From: Planctomycetota bacterium
Lineage (GTDB): Bacteria > Planctomycetota > J058
NCBI GenBank assembly: GCA_023954375.1
Contig: JAMLIC010000037.1
Coordinates: forward strand, 1-64,000
Direction of reading: 5' to 3'
Length of the DNA stretch: 64,000 nucleotides
Part shown: positions 32,590 through 41,364 of the stretch, piece by piece
Numbering within the stretch: position 1 is the first letter of the stretch
Layout of the letters: every line of letters begins with the position of its first letter
Notes under the pieces: generated by a model
Databases searched by the model: none
The model's input: the letters and a program-made list of their open reading frames with translations, nothing else
What the model was told of the DNA's origin: nothing
Program-made: the position numbers and the translations under genes

Positions 32590-33087
32590 ATGCCCGCGCT
32601 GGCCCGCCTGCTCGCGGTGCTCGTCGTCGCCTGCGGCGGCCTGACCCTCGGCGGCTGCCGACACTTCGAGCTCGAGCCGCCCGAGCACTTCGTCGTGCTC
32701 GACGAGCCCGAGCGGCGCGGCTTCGCCATGCGCGCCGTGAACGCCGACGGCGTGGTGCTCGCCGTGCGCGAGGTCGACAACGACCGGACGGGCAGCCTGA
32801 CCTTCTGGGTCGACGCGATCCGCAACCGCCTGCGGACCGTCCGCGGCTACGCCCTCCTCGAGGAGCGGCCGGTCAAGGCCGCGACGGGCGAGCCCGGCCA
32901 CCAGCTGCGCCTCGGCCGCGACCAGGGCACGCAGACCTACGACTACTGGGTGACCATCTTCGTCCGGCCGCCGACGCTCCTCGGCGACGGGCACGTGCTC
33001 GTGGTCGAGGCCGGCGGGCGGCGCGAGGAGTTCGCGCGGGTGCAGGACGAGCTGGGCAAGGCGATCAGCGGCTTCGCGGTGCGCTGA
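32590..33087 (+). CDS. Putative lipoprotein of unknown function
   Basis: 165 residues. The signal peptide ends in lipobox TLGGC, then HFELEPPEHFVVL. The mature part alternates strands and helices (MRAVNADGVVLAVREVDND, WVDAIRNRLRTVRGYALLEE, WVTIFVRPPT) and ends KAISGFAVR. This resembles small serine/threonine-kinase-associated or stress lipoproteins, but no family is assigned. The ATG at 32590 follows GGAG at 7 nt; a GTG at 32530 in the same frame would put 20 residues before the signal peptide. It lies 68 bp after the DUF4349 gene, probably on one transcript. Confidence 0.7.
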   Translation: MPALARLLAVLVVACGGLTLGGCRHFELEPPEHFVVLDEPERRGFAMRAVNADGVVLAVREVDNDRTGSLTFWVDAIRNRLRTVRGYALLEERPVKAATGEPGHQLRLGRDQGTQTYDYWVTIFVRPPTLLGDGHVLVVEAGGRREEFARVQDELGKAISGFAVR

Positions 33088-33342
33088 CTCGTGTGACTCC
33101 AGGCGGCTGCGCGGCCCGCGCGCTCGGCACTCCCGACCGCACCCGACCATCATCACAGCAGGGCCCGACCTCGAAGCAGAGCTCGAACTCAGACGTCTCA
33201 GGGGCCTGGCTCGAGACCTGTCCTCGACCCCGTCCTTCGCAGACGGCCGAGCCGCCTCCGAGCACACCTCACCGCGCCTTCGCAGCAGGAGCGTCAGGCG
33301 AGGCCGAGGAGGGCGAGGCGGTGCGGCGCGAAGGCGAGGGAA

Positions 33343-33405
33343 GGCGGCCTCCTGGCCGCCGACCGAGCCTGAGCGGTCGAGGCGCGGCGCGCCGCGCGGC
33401 GCCTC
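33343..33405. terminator. Cluster of three hairpins between convergent genes
   Basis: Three inverted repeats lie end to end. GGCGGCC-TCCT-GGCCGCC (33343-33360) is a perfect 7-bp stem. CGACCG-N8-CGGTCG (33360-33379) is a 6-bp stem. A 27-nt near-palindrome (33379-33405) pairs along 12 of 13 positions. Placed between convergent stops they could act as a bidirectional terminator or a structured 3' region. No T-runs are present. Confidence 0.5.
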
Positions 33406-33451
33406 GACGCACCGCAGCGCCCGCCATCCTCGGCCGCAGCCGCGATCACAC
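33402..33451. repeat. Dispersed 50-bp repeat, copy 2
   Basis: Matches bases 1-50 at 49 of 50 positions. It ends 3 bp past the stop of the giant ATPase and begins within the last bases of the hairpin cluster. Confidence 0.85.
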
Positions 33452-33454
33452 CAA

Positions 33455-36400
33455 CTAACCCGTCGCTTCGCCCTCGGCCTTCGGCTTGGGCGGCCGCAGG
33501 AACACGCGCCGCCCGAGCTCCGTCGTGAGCTGCTCGACCACCTCCGTGAGCCGCACGAAGAAGCGGGCCTGGTCCTCGACCCCGCGGGTGATCCGCTCGG
33601 CCGTGGGCACGAGCGTCTGCTCGAAGAGCGCCGCCTGCTGGCGCACGAGGTCGCCCACCGGCAGGGGCGCCTGCTCGACGCGCACGTCGAGCGTCGGGCG
33701 CGAGACCGTCGCCACGAGCTGCTCGAGCCGGCCGACCAGCGCGTCGAGCGGCTGCGGCGGCGCCTCGAGCTTCACCGCGAGGCGCGGCTGGGAGAGGGCC
33801 TTCGTGACCTCCTCGAAGCGGGCCACGAGGGCGTCGACCGGCAGGGGGGCCTGCTCGACCTGGACGGCGATCGGCTGCGGGGCCGCGAGCGCGCGCGCGA
33901 TCGCGTCGAGCCGCGTCGCCACGCCGTCGTCGGCGCCGCGCTCGGCGAGGCGCGCCGCGAGGTCGCGCAGCTCGCCCAGGCGCTCGCCCACGCCGCCGAG
34001 GAGGCCGGCCACGCGCGCGACCGGGTCGTCGTCGCCGCCGCCCAGCTTCACCCGCTCGAAGCCGCGCTTGACCTCCGCCCAGCGGGCGCGCTGGGCGGCC
34101 GTGAGCGTGCCGCGCAGCTCGGCGAGCTTGAGCAGGTTCTGCTCGGCGCCCGTGGTCAGCGTCTGCGCCTCGCCCTGGTAGTGGTCGTCGAGCAGCCGCT
34201 CGAGCTCGGCCTCGTTCATCGCCGAGGCGACCTTCTCCGAGACCTTGTTCATGTTGCGGTAGCTGCCCTGGAGCTTGAACGGCGGCTCCGTCCGGTAGGC
34301 GTCCTCCTGCGCGGCCGAGGCGATGTAGAGCCGGTTCACCTCGAGCAGCACCTGCTGCACGCGGAACAGCTTCTTCATCACCCCCTCGATCTCCTGCAGC
34401 TCCACGCCGGAGTAGGGGTGCGTGAGGTCGGTCGTCGCCACCTCCTCGCCCTTCGCGCGCCGCACGAGCCGGTGGACGTCCTGCGGGTCGCGCCCGGCGA
34501 GCGGGGCGAGGACGGGGTTCGAGGTGAGCGCGTTCTCCAGGTAGCTGAGCGCGAACAGCTCCTCCTTCCCGGAGAGCACGTCGCCCAGGTTGTAGGTGTC
34601 GGCGCGGTTGGCCAGCATGTCGGGGATCTGGAAGCGGCCGCCCGTCTCCGTGTAGGGGTTGCCGGCCATGACCACGCAGAACTTCTTGCCCCGCAGGTCG
34701 TAGGTCCGCGTGCGCCCCTTCCAGACGCCCTCGATCCGGCGCTGCGCGTCGCACAGCGAGATGAACTTCTGCAGCAGCTCGGCCGACGTGTGCTGCACGT
34801 CGTCGAGGTAGAGCATGACGTTGTTGCCCATCTCGAGGGCGAGGTTGATCTTCTCCACCTCCTGGCGCGCCGTGGCGCTGGGCGCCTCGGCCGGGTCGAG
34901 CGACGTCACCGAGTGGCCGAGCGCCGGGCCGTTGACCTTCACGAACACGAGCCCCAGGCGGCTGGCCACCCACTCCATGAGGGTCGTCTTGCCGTAGCCG
35001 GGCGGCGAGATGAGGAGCAGGAGGCCCATGAGGTCGGTGCGCTTGCCCTCGCCGAGCGCGCCCAGCTGCTTGGCGAGGTTGTCGCCGATCAGCGGCAGGT
35101 AGACCTCGTCGATCAGCCGGTTGCGCACGAAGGTCGTGAGCGGCTTGGCCGAGAGCTCGTCGAGGCGCAGCCGCGCGCGCTCGCGCTCGAGGAGCTCCTT
35201 GACGCGGCGCCGGTAGGCGCGGAACGCCGGCACGCGCTCGCGCCGGAAGGCGCCCACGCGCGCGAGGAGCTCGTCGAGGCGCACGGGCAGGCGGCGCTCG
35301 GCGATCCGCGGGTGCTGCCCGAGGAGCCCCGTGACCTCGTCGTGCGTGCGGGCGGAGCTGGTCTCTCTCGGGAGGACGCCCGCCGGCGCGAGCAGGAGCG
35401 CCACCGCCTCGGCGAGGGCGGGCGCGCGGTCGGCGGCGTCGTCGGCCCCCTGCAGGAAGGCCTCGAGCCACGCCCTGGCCAGGGCGTGCTGCTCGCCCAG
35501 CCGGCCGGCCAGGGCCTTGAGGTCGGCGTCGAACGCGCCCCGGCGGCCGAGGTCGTCGAGGCGCTGCTCGAACGCCTGCACGAGGGCGACGGCGTCGGCG
35601 CCGGTGGTGAAGCGCGGCGCCTCGCAGGTGAGCTCCTCGACCAGGTAGCGGCCGGCGATCGCGCTCTCGTCGGTCGGCAGGTCGTGCGCGCGGGCGAACG
35701 CCTCGACCGCCGCCGCGAGCTCGCGGCCCAGGTCGTCGAGCGCCGGCGCCTGGCCGAACGCCTCGCGCAGCCGGCCCAGGCTCACGGCGCGGCGGTGCCA
35801 GGCGCCCCGCGCCTCGTCCTGGCCGTGCGCCCAGAAGAGGCACGCCAGCGCCCGCGGCCCGGGCGGGAAGCGCAGGAGCCCCGCCGTGGCCCGCATGGAG
35901 AGGAGCCGCTCGAGGATCCGCGCCGCGTCCGCGTCGTGGAGGCCGCGCTCGTGGCCCTCGTCGTAGCGGTCGGCCGCGTAGGCGCGCACACGCTCGAGGA
36001 GCCGCTCGGGCTCGTGCGCGACCGCGGTCAGGTCGGCGAGCGACAGCCCGGCCTTCCCCTCCTCGGCGTCCGTGAGCAGGCAGTAGGCGAGGTACTCGCC
36101 CCGGTAGACCGCCTCGGTCTCCGAGACGACCTGCTGGCTCCAGAAGGGCTTCGTGTCGGCGAAGGCCGGGTCGTCGATCGCCTCGTGGTAGTCGGTCCCG
36201 GTGACGTGGATGCCGAGGCCCCCCTCCTGGGGGACGAGCGTGAGCTCGACCGGCTGCGTGTTGACGTTGAAGCGGTGGCGCCCGAGGCGGATCACCGGCG
36301 CGCCCGAGCCGTCGTAGAGCTCGAGCTTGTCGCGCAGGCCGCGGACGGCCTCCTGCTGGACGGTCTTGAGGCGCGACGCGACCTCGTCAGCCTTGACGCT

Positions 36401-38860
36401 GTCGCCGAGCTCGAGCAGCTGCGCCGAGACCTGCCGCAGCTTGGCGACCATGGCGTCCGACGCGAAGTAGGCGTGGAGCTCGTCCTGCGTCTTGAGCGTG
36501 GCGGCCTTCCTGGCGACGCCCTGGGCCATGCGGTCGGCCGCCTGCAGGAGCGTCTGCGCCCGGCGCTGCCGCTCGTCGGTGAGCGCCTGGCGCCGCGCGT
36601 CGAAGGCCTCGTAGACCTCCTCGCGCTTGCTGGCCAGGTCGGCCATGAAGCGGTCGAACTCGCCGAAGCGCCCCTCGAGCTCCTCGAGCTGGAGCATGAG
36701 CTTCGACAGCTGCTCGTCGCAGCGCTCGGGGGTGTCGCACACGGCCAGCGCGCTCGCCACCGCCTGGCCGAAGAGGCGGAACTGCGCGGCGAACTCGTCG
36801 CGCCCCTCGGCCGACAGGAGCTCCTTGCGGCGAGCCTGGAAGGTCGCGCGGACGCGGTTGACGTGGCCGAGCGCCTCGGAGATCACCTCGAGCACCCGCG
36901 TGCGCTGCGTCGGGTCGTCGACCTGCAGCCCGCCGATCGTCTCGGTGAGCGTGGTCAGCCCCTGCGCCTGCGTCTCGAGCCGCTCGCCGAGCGGCCCGAG
37001 CTCGGTCGAGAGCGCCGCGGCCTCGATCTGCCCGAGCAGGGCGTCGAGCTCCTGGACGATCGGGCCGAGCGCCCCCTCGCGCAGGAGGAACGCGACGGCC
37101 GCCTTGCTGACGTCGTCGAAGCGCGCCGCCACCTCGGCCTCGAGCGCGTCCACGCGCGCGAGGTCCATGAACTTGAGCTCCTTGAGCGAGATCAGCTGTC
37201 CGCGCTGCCCGCGCAGGCGGGTGAGCGCGTCGAGGAACGGCTCGATCGCGGCCCACTCGTCGGGCCGGAGCTCGGCCTCGAGCGCATCCTTGCGCGCGGC
37301 GGCCTCGGTCAGCGCCTCGTCGGCCCGGCGGCGCAGGAGCTGGACCTTCTCGAACTCGTCGATGATCAGCTCGGCGTTCTGCCGCACCGCCTGGACGGCG
37401 CCCAGGAGGTCGCCCGCCTCGGCGTGGCCGAGCCAGTGGTAGGCGTCGACGGCCCGCGTGGCCGCGCCCGCGAGGTCCTCGTAGAGGGCGCGCGAGGCGC
37501 GCTGCTCCCCCAGCAGGCGCGCGATCGCCAGGGCGTCCGAGATCCCGCGCACGAGCTCGGCGTTGCCGACCTTCGCCAGGTAGCTGCCGTCGGTCGGCGC
37601 CTGCGCGGCGAACTCGGCCGAGGTGAAGGGCGTCCTCCAGATCTGGAGCCCGTGGACGCGGCTCGGCTCGGGCGTCGGCTGCCGCAGGGTGAGGAGCGTG
37701 CCGTCATCGAGGAGCGTCCAGCCGTAGCAGTGGATCGGCGTCTGCACCTCGCGGCGGATCAGGTTGTAGGGGAAGAGCAGGTAGGTGCAGTCGCCGCGGC
37801 GGTGGAAGACGTAGAGCACGTCCTCGCCGTTGGGCGCCTTGACGCTGCGCTCGAACTCGAGGTCGCTCGGGTCCTGGTCGTAGAGCTTGTGGGCGCCGGT
37901 CTGCAGGTAGTAGCCGCCGGGGAAGACGACGCCGTGGTCCTCGGGGAGCTGCACGCAGCTCTGCCCGATCGCGTCGGCGCGCAGGACGTGCTTCGTGCGC
38001 GTGTTGAAGACGAAGTAGCGCCACTGCTGCTCGCCGAAGGGGAGCACCCGGAGGAGGATCAGCGAGCCGAGCTTCGCGTAGTGGATCTGCCCGTCGTCGA
38101 GCGACTGGTTGGGGTCCTGGACCGGCTCGCGGTAGATGCCGAGCCCGTCCTCGGTGTTGTCCTCGACCTTGATCGTCAGGTCGCCGCCGACCGCCTCGAC
38201 GAACACCTCGTCGAGGATCGACACGTGGGGGTGGCGCCCCTTGACGTGGTCGTCGCGGGTCGTGACCGTCCAGGTGAAGTCGTGCGGCGGCGGGTAGACG
38301 TGGTCGCGCTCGCCGCGGCTGTCGACGTAGGTCGGCCGCAGCGCCCGGTCGAGGCTCCAGCGGAAGACGCGCTGGTCTTTCGCCGCGGCGCCGGTCTGGA
38401 ACACCGCCAGGAGCTTGCCCTCGCGGCTGCGGAGCTGCGCCAGGCGGGCGCCCTTGTAGTAGCGGTAGAGCTCGGCGAACTCGCGCTGGAACTCGGCGTG
38501 GTCGAGGAACCCGGGGAGCGTGCCGAGCGGCACCTCGGCCAGCTGGAAGCCCCCCTGCTCGTCGTGGCCGAAGCGCTGGATGCTGAAGACGTCCTGGATG
38601 CGCGTCTCCGTGCGCATGCCGATGAACACGTTGTAGGCGATCACCAGGAAGCCGCCGGCGGTGACGATGTCCCGCGGGACGCAGTTGTTCTCGGTCCGGA
38701 TGCGCTCGTTGCCGATGACCTGCAGCTCGGTCCCGCCGAAGACCGCCTTGCGGCGCGCGTTGAGCGCCTCGGCGCGCCCGGCGAGGTCGCGCCCCAGCGC
38801 GTCGAGGCGCGCCCGCAGGACGTCGTAGTTGCCGGTGTCCAGGCCGTCGTCGGTGGCCAT
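33455..38860 (-). CDS. Giant AAA+ ATPase of the 'DNA repair ATPase' family
   Basis: 1801 residues, no signal or membrane helix. Residues 1 to about 470 are rich in beta strands and aromatic residues and may form a propeller-like domain. About 470-900 is largely coiled coil. An AAA+ module lies near 1270-1500: Walker A SPPGYGKTT with K1291, Walker B VMLYLDDV with D1353-D1354, and a sensor-like CVVMAGNPYTET. The C-terminal 250 residues are helical with repeated EQAPLPV units. Proteins of this type carry the name DNA repair ATPase on thin evidence. It ends an apparent operon with a flotillin and an NfeD-like protein, which suggests work at the membrane. ATG 38860 follows GAGGAG. Confidence 0.8.
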   Translation of the reverse strand: MATDDGLDTGNYDVLRARLDALGRDLAGRAEALNARRKAVFGGTELQVIGNERIRTENNCVPRDIVTAGGFLVIAYNVFIGMRTETRIQDVFSIQRFGHDEQGGFQLAEVPLGTLPGFLDHAEFQREFAELYRYYKGARLAQLRSREGKLLAVFQTGAAAKDQRVFRWSLDRALRPTYVDSRGERDHVYPPPHDFTWTVTTRDDHVKGRHPHVSILDEVFVEAVGGDLTIKVEDNTEDGLGIYREPVQDPNQSLDDGQIHYAKLGSLILLRVLPFGEQQWRYFVFNTRTKHVLRADAIGQSCVQLPEDHGVVFPGGYYLQTGAHKLYDQDPSDLEFERSVKAPNGEDVLYVFHRRGDCTYLLFPYNLIRREVQTPIHCYGWTLLDDGTLLTLRQPTPEPSRVHGLQIWRTPFTSAEFAAQAPTDGSYLAKVGNAELVRGISDALAIARLLGEQRASRALYEDLAGAATRAVDAYHWLGHAEAGDLLGAVQAVRQNAELIIDEFEKVQLLRRRADEALTEAAARKDALEAELRPDEWAAIEPFLDALTRLRGQRGQLISLKELKFMDLARVDALEAEVAARFDDVSKAAVAFLLREGALGPIVQELDALLGQIEAAALSTELGPLGERLETQAQGLTTLTETIGGLQVDDPTQRTRVLEVISEALGHVNRVRATFQARRKELLSAEGRDEFAAQFRLFGQAVASALAVCDTPERCDEQLSKLMLQLEELEGRFGEFDRFMADLASKREEVYEAFDARRQALTDERQRRAQTLLQAADRMAQGVARKAATLKTQDELHAYFASDAMVAKLRQVSAQLLELGDSVKADEVASRLKTVQQEAVRGLRDKLELYDGSGAPVIRLGRHRFNVNTQPVELTLVPQEGGLGIHVTGTDYHEAIDDPAFADTKPFWSQQVVSETEAVYRGEYLAYCLLTDAEEGKAGLSLADLTAVAHEPERLLERVRAYAADRYDEGHERGLHDADAARILERLLSMRATAGLLRFPPGPRALACLFWAHGQDEARGAWHRRAVSLGRLREAFGQAPALDDLGRELAAAVEAFARAHDLPTDESAIAGRYLVEELTCEAPRFTTGADAVALVQAFEQRLDDLGRRGAFDADLKALAGRLGEQHALARAWLEAFLQGADDAADRAPALAEAVALLLAPAGVLPRETSSARTHDEVTGLLGQHPRIAERRLPVRLDELLARVGAFRRERVPAFRAYRRRVKELLERERARLRLDELSAKPLTTFVRNRLIDEVYLPLIGDNLAKQLGALGEGKRTDLMGLLLLISPPGYGKTTLMEWVASRLGLVFVKVNGPALGHSVTSLDPAEAPSATARQEVEKINLALEMGNNVMLYLDDVQHTSAELLQKFISLCDAQRRIEGVWKGRTRTYDLRGKKFCVVMAGNPYTETGGRFQIPDMLANRADTYNLGDVLSGKEELFALSYLENALTSNPVLAPLAGRDPQDVHRLVRRAKGEEVATTDLTHPYSGVELQEIEGVMKKLFRVQQVLLEVNRLYIASAAQEDAYRTEPPFKLQGSYRNMNKVSEKVASAMNEAELERLLDDHYQGEAQTLTTGAEQNLLKLAELRGTLTAAQRARWAEVKRGFERVKLGGGDDDPVARVAGLLGGVGERLGELRDLAARLAERGADDGVATRLDAIARALAAPQPIAVQVEQAPLPVDALVARFEEVTKALSQPRLAVKLEAPPQPLDALVGRLEQLVATVSRPTLDVRVEQAPLPVGDLVRQQAALFEQTLVPTAERITRGVEDQARFFVRLTEVVEQLTTELGRRVFLRPPKPKAEGEATG

Positions 38861-38956
38861 CGGGAGGGCTCCTCGAGGTCGGGTGGAGGGGGTCGTCTCG
38901 TCTGCTGCAGGGGACGCCGCCCCGGCCAGGCCGCCCGCCTGGCCGGGGCGGTCGCG

Positions 38957-41158
38957 CTAGAGCGCCTTGTCGAGGCCCAGCTCCTTGGCCTTCGACACGA
39001 GCGTCTGCACGGCGCCCTTCACCTCGGCGTCGCCGCCCGCGGCCAGGCGGGCGAGGACCGCCGTCAGCGAGAGCTTGGCCGCCGCGTCGGCGTCGAGCGC
39101 CGGGCGGGTGAGGACCTCCTTGACGTCCTTCGTCAGGCTCTCCTTGCCGTCGAGGTAGTCGCCCAGGAGGCGCCGGAGCGAGTCGCTGTTGGCGACCGCC
39201 CCGTCGAGCGTCTGCCCCATGGTGACCGCCGAGACGAACCGGTCGAAGAAGGCCCCGTCGCCGCCGACGATGTTGATCTTCGCCTGGGCGAACGCCTCGC
39301 GCAGGATCCGGGCCTGCGCCTCGGCGATCCCGCGCCGGGTGTCGATCGCGCGCAGCTCGACCTCCTTGTCCTTCTCGAGCCGCAGGCGGAACTCCTCGTG
39401 GCCCCGGCCCGCCTCGTCGAGCGCCTTCATGGCCGCGGCCTTCTCGGCCAGGCCGGTCGCCTCGGCCACCAGCGCCTCGCGGATCGCCGCCGCCTCGGCC
39501 AGGCCCTTCTTCTCGATCGCCTGCGCCTCGGCCTCGCGCACGCGGATCTCGGCCAGGCCCTTCTCCTGCGCGCCGGCCGCCTCGGCCAGGAGCTTCTCGC
39601 GGGCGACCTGCGCCTCGGCCAGGCCCTGCTTCTGGATCGCCTCGGCGCCGGCCTCCTGCACCTTCACGCGGGCCAGGCCCTGCTTCTCCTCGCCGGCGGC
39701 GACCGCCTGCATCTGCTCGAGCTTGACCTTCGCCTCGACGAGGCCCTGCTTCTCGAAGGCGACGGCGTGCGCCTCCTGGACGCGCGCCTCGGCCAGGCCC
39801 TTGGCGGCCACCTCGGCCTGGGTGGCCTCGGCCATGCGGATCTTGGCCTTGGCCTGCTTGTCCGAGACCTCGAGCTGCGCCTCGGCCACGGCCAGCTGCT
39901 CGCGGATCTTGTGCTGCGAGGCCTCCTCCTGCGCCTTGGCCGCCTGGATCTCCTTGACCAGCTTCTCCTGCGCCTCGGCCTCGGCGCCGATGACCAGGAC
40001 CTCGCGGTCGCGCTTGGCCTCGGCCGTGGCCCGCAGGTCCTTGATGGCCTCCTCCTCGTGGGCGACCGTCTTGTCGACGGTGATGCGCCCGCGGATCACC
40101 TCGGCGATCTCCTTGCGCTTGACCTCGAGCTCCTTCTCCTTGGCGATCCGGTTCAGCTCCACCTCGCGCTCGCGGGCGATCACCTCGAGGTCGCGGTCCT
40201 TCTCCACGCGCTCGGTCTCGATCGCCACCACGCGCTCGCGGTTCTTCTGGGCCACCTCGACCTGGCGGTCCTTGTTCTCCTGGGCGATCTTGACCTCCTC
40301 CTCGGCCTTGATGCGCGCCAGGTTCGACTTGGCGGCCTCCTCGGCCTGGATCTGCTGGGCCAGCGCCTCCTCGCGCGCCTTGATCGACGCGATCTCGCGC
40401 TTCTGCTTCGCCTCGGCGTCGGCCTGCTGGCGCTCGAGCTCGAGGATCGTCTCGGCGGCCTCGACGTCCTCCTTCTTGAGCGCCTTGCGCTCCTTCTGGC
40501 GGAACTCGTTGGTGAGGATCGACTGCACCGCCGTGAGCTCGGTGATCTTCTTGATGCCCTCGGCGTCGAGGATGTTGTGCCTGTCCATGTGCTCGAGGGG
40601 CGTCTGCTCGAGGAAGTCGATGGCCGCGTCCTCGAGGACGTAGCCGTTGAGGTCCTGCCCGATGACCTTGATGATCTCGTCCTTGAACACGTCGCGCTTG
40701 TCGTAGAGCTCGACGAAGTCCAGCCGCTTGCCCACCGTCTTCAGCGCCTCGGAGAACTTGGCCAGGAACAGCTCCTCGAGGGTGCGGTGGTCGGACGCGC
40801 GCGCGCAGCCGATCGCCTGGGCCACCTTGAGCACGTCGTCGGCGGTCTTGTTCACGCGCACGAAGAACGTGACCTTGATGTCCGCGCGGATGTTGTCCTT
40901 GCAGATCAGGCCCTCCTTGCTGCGCCGCTCGAGCTCGATCGTCTTGAGCGAGATGTCCATCGTCTCGGCGCGATGGATGATCGGCAGCACGGTGGCGCCC
41001 GTGAACGTGACGATCGGCTCCTGCGTGAGCTTGTTCACGATGAGCGCCTGACCCTGGTTCACCTTCCGGTAGAAGCGGGCCACGACGACGCCGAGGCCCA
41101 TCACGAACAAGACGACGAAGCCTATGACGGCGAGGGCGACCTGGATCTCGGGAGTCAT
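38957..41158 (-). CDS. Flotillin-like SPFH-domain membrane protein
   Basis: 733 residues. One N-terminal membrane helix (IQVALAVIGFVVLFVMGLGVVV) leads to an SPFH domain (about 35-190) with the flotillin-style NKLTQEPIVTFTGATVLPII and KDNIRADIKVTFFVRV. A long coiled coil covers about 220-620. Within it six copies of an 18-22 residue unit starting GL(A/V)(E/R) with repeated KQGLAE occupy about 449-563. A C-terminal alpha-helical region follows. Flotillins form membrane scaffolds. ATG 41158 has a perfect AGGAGGTG. It sits between the NfeD/YqiJ-like gene and the giant ATPase and has its own promoter, so the three probably form one membrane complex. Confidence 0.9.
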   Translation of the reverse strand: MTPEIQVALAVIGFVVLFVMGLGVVVARFYRKVNQGQALIVNKLTQEPIVTFTGATVLPIIHRAETMDISLKTIELERRSKEGLICKDNIRADIKVTFFVRVNKTADDVLKVAQAIGCARASDHRTLEELFLAKFSEALKTVGKRLDFVELYDKRDVFKDEIIKVIGQDLNGYVLEDAAIDFLEQTPLEHMDRHNILDAEGIKKITELTAVQSILTNEFRQKERKALKKEDVEAAETILELERQQADAEAKQKREIASIKAREEALAQQIQAEEAAKSNLARIKAEEEVKIAQENKDRQVEVAQKNRERVVAIETERVEKDRDLEVIAREREVELNRIAKEKELEVKRKEIAEVIRGRITVDKTVAHEEEAIKDLRATAEAKRDREVLVIGAEAEAQEKLVKEIQAAKAQEEASQHKIREQLAVAEAQLEVSDKQAKAKIRMAEATQAEVAAKGLAEARVQEAHAVAFEKQGLVEAKVKLEQMQAVAAGEEKQGLARVKVQEAGAEAIQKQGLAEAQVAREKLLAEAAGAQEKGLAEIRVREAEAQAIEKKGLAEAAAIREALVAEATGLAEKAAAMKALDEAGRGHEEFRLRLEKDKEVELRAIDTRRGIAEAQARILREAFAQAKINIVGGDGAFFDRFVSAVTMGQTLDGAVANSDSLRRLLGDYLDGKESLTKDVKEVLTRPALDADAAAKLSLTAVLARLAAGGDAEVKGAVQTLVSKAKELGLDKAL

Positions 41159-41211
41159 GGACACCTCCTGGGGGCGGCTAGGGGGTTTTCGTTCGGACGA
41201 CGACGGCGGCC

Positions 41212-41241
41212 ATTGCACGCGATGAGCCGCCGGCAAGTCAA
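41212..41241 (-). promoter_or_regulatory. Sigma70-like promoter for the flotillin/ATPase genes
   Basis: Minus strand: -35 TTGACT (41241-41236, 5 of 6), 18-bp spacer, -10 TGCAAT (41217-41212, 4 of 6). It stands in an AT-richer patch and gives a leader of about 45 nt to the ATG at 41158. Confidence 0.5.
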
Positions 41242-41248
41242 GCGCAAT

Positions 41249-41276
41249 CCGTCAATAGCGACGACTTTGTTGACGG
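41249..41276. promoter_or_regulatory. Inverted repeat TTGACGG next to the flotillin promoter, possible operator
   Basis: Perfect 7-bp arms CCGTCAA (41249-41255) and TTGACGG (41270-41276) with a 14-bp centre, just upstream of the proposed -35. The geometry suits a dimeric regulator. No regulator gene is evident in the operon. Confidence 0.4.
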
Positions 41277-41364
41277 TCTAAGCAAGCCGGTTTTGCATCG
41301 AGGGTTGCGGGGATCGAGCCGTCGGGCGGCGTCCCCGGGGGCGTCGTGACCGGCCGCCGGCCCG

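Larger units (their letters stand above)
33088..33454. other. 367-bp convergent intergenic region
   Basis: Between the lipoprotein stop and the giant ATPase stop. The first 180 bp are less GC-rich than the rest of the window and hold no recognisable gene. The last 110 bp contain three adjacent hairpins (33343-33405) and the second copy of the 50-bp repeat (33402-33451). Confidence 0.6.

Noticed and set aside
33093..33458. 121-codon frame in the convergent gap
   Set aside because: Crosses the hairpin cluster and repeat, no ribosome site, no recognisable domain.
34181..41281. 2366-codon plus-strand frame opposite the ATPase and flotillin
   Set aside because: Low-complexity mirror of coiled-coil coding; no start context, no family.
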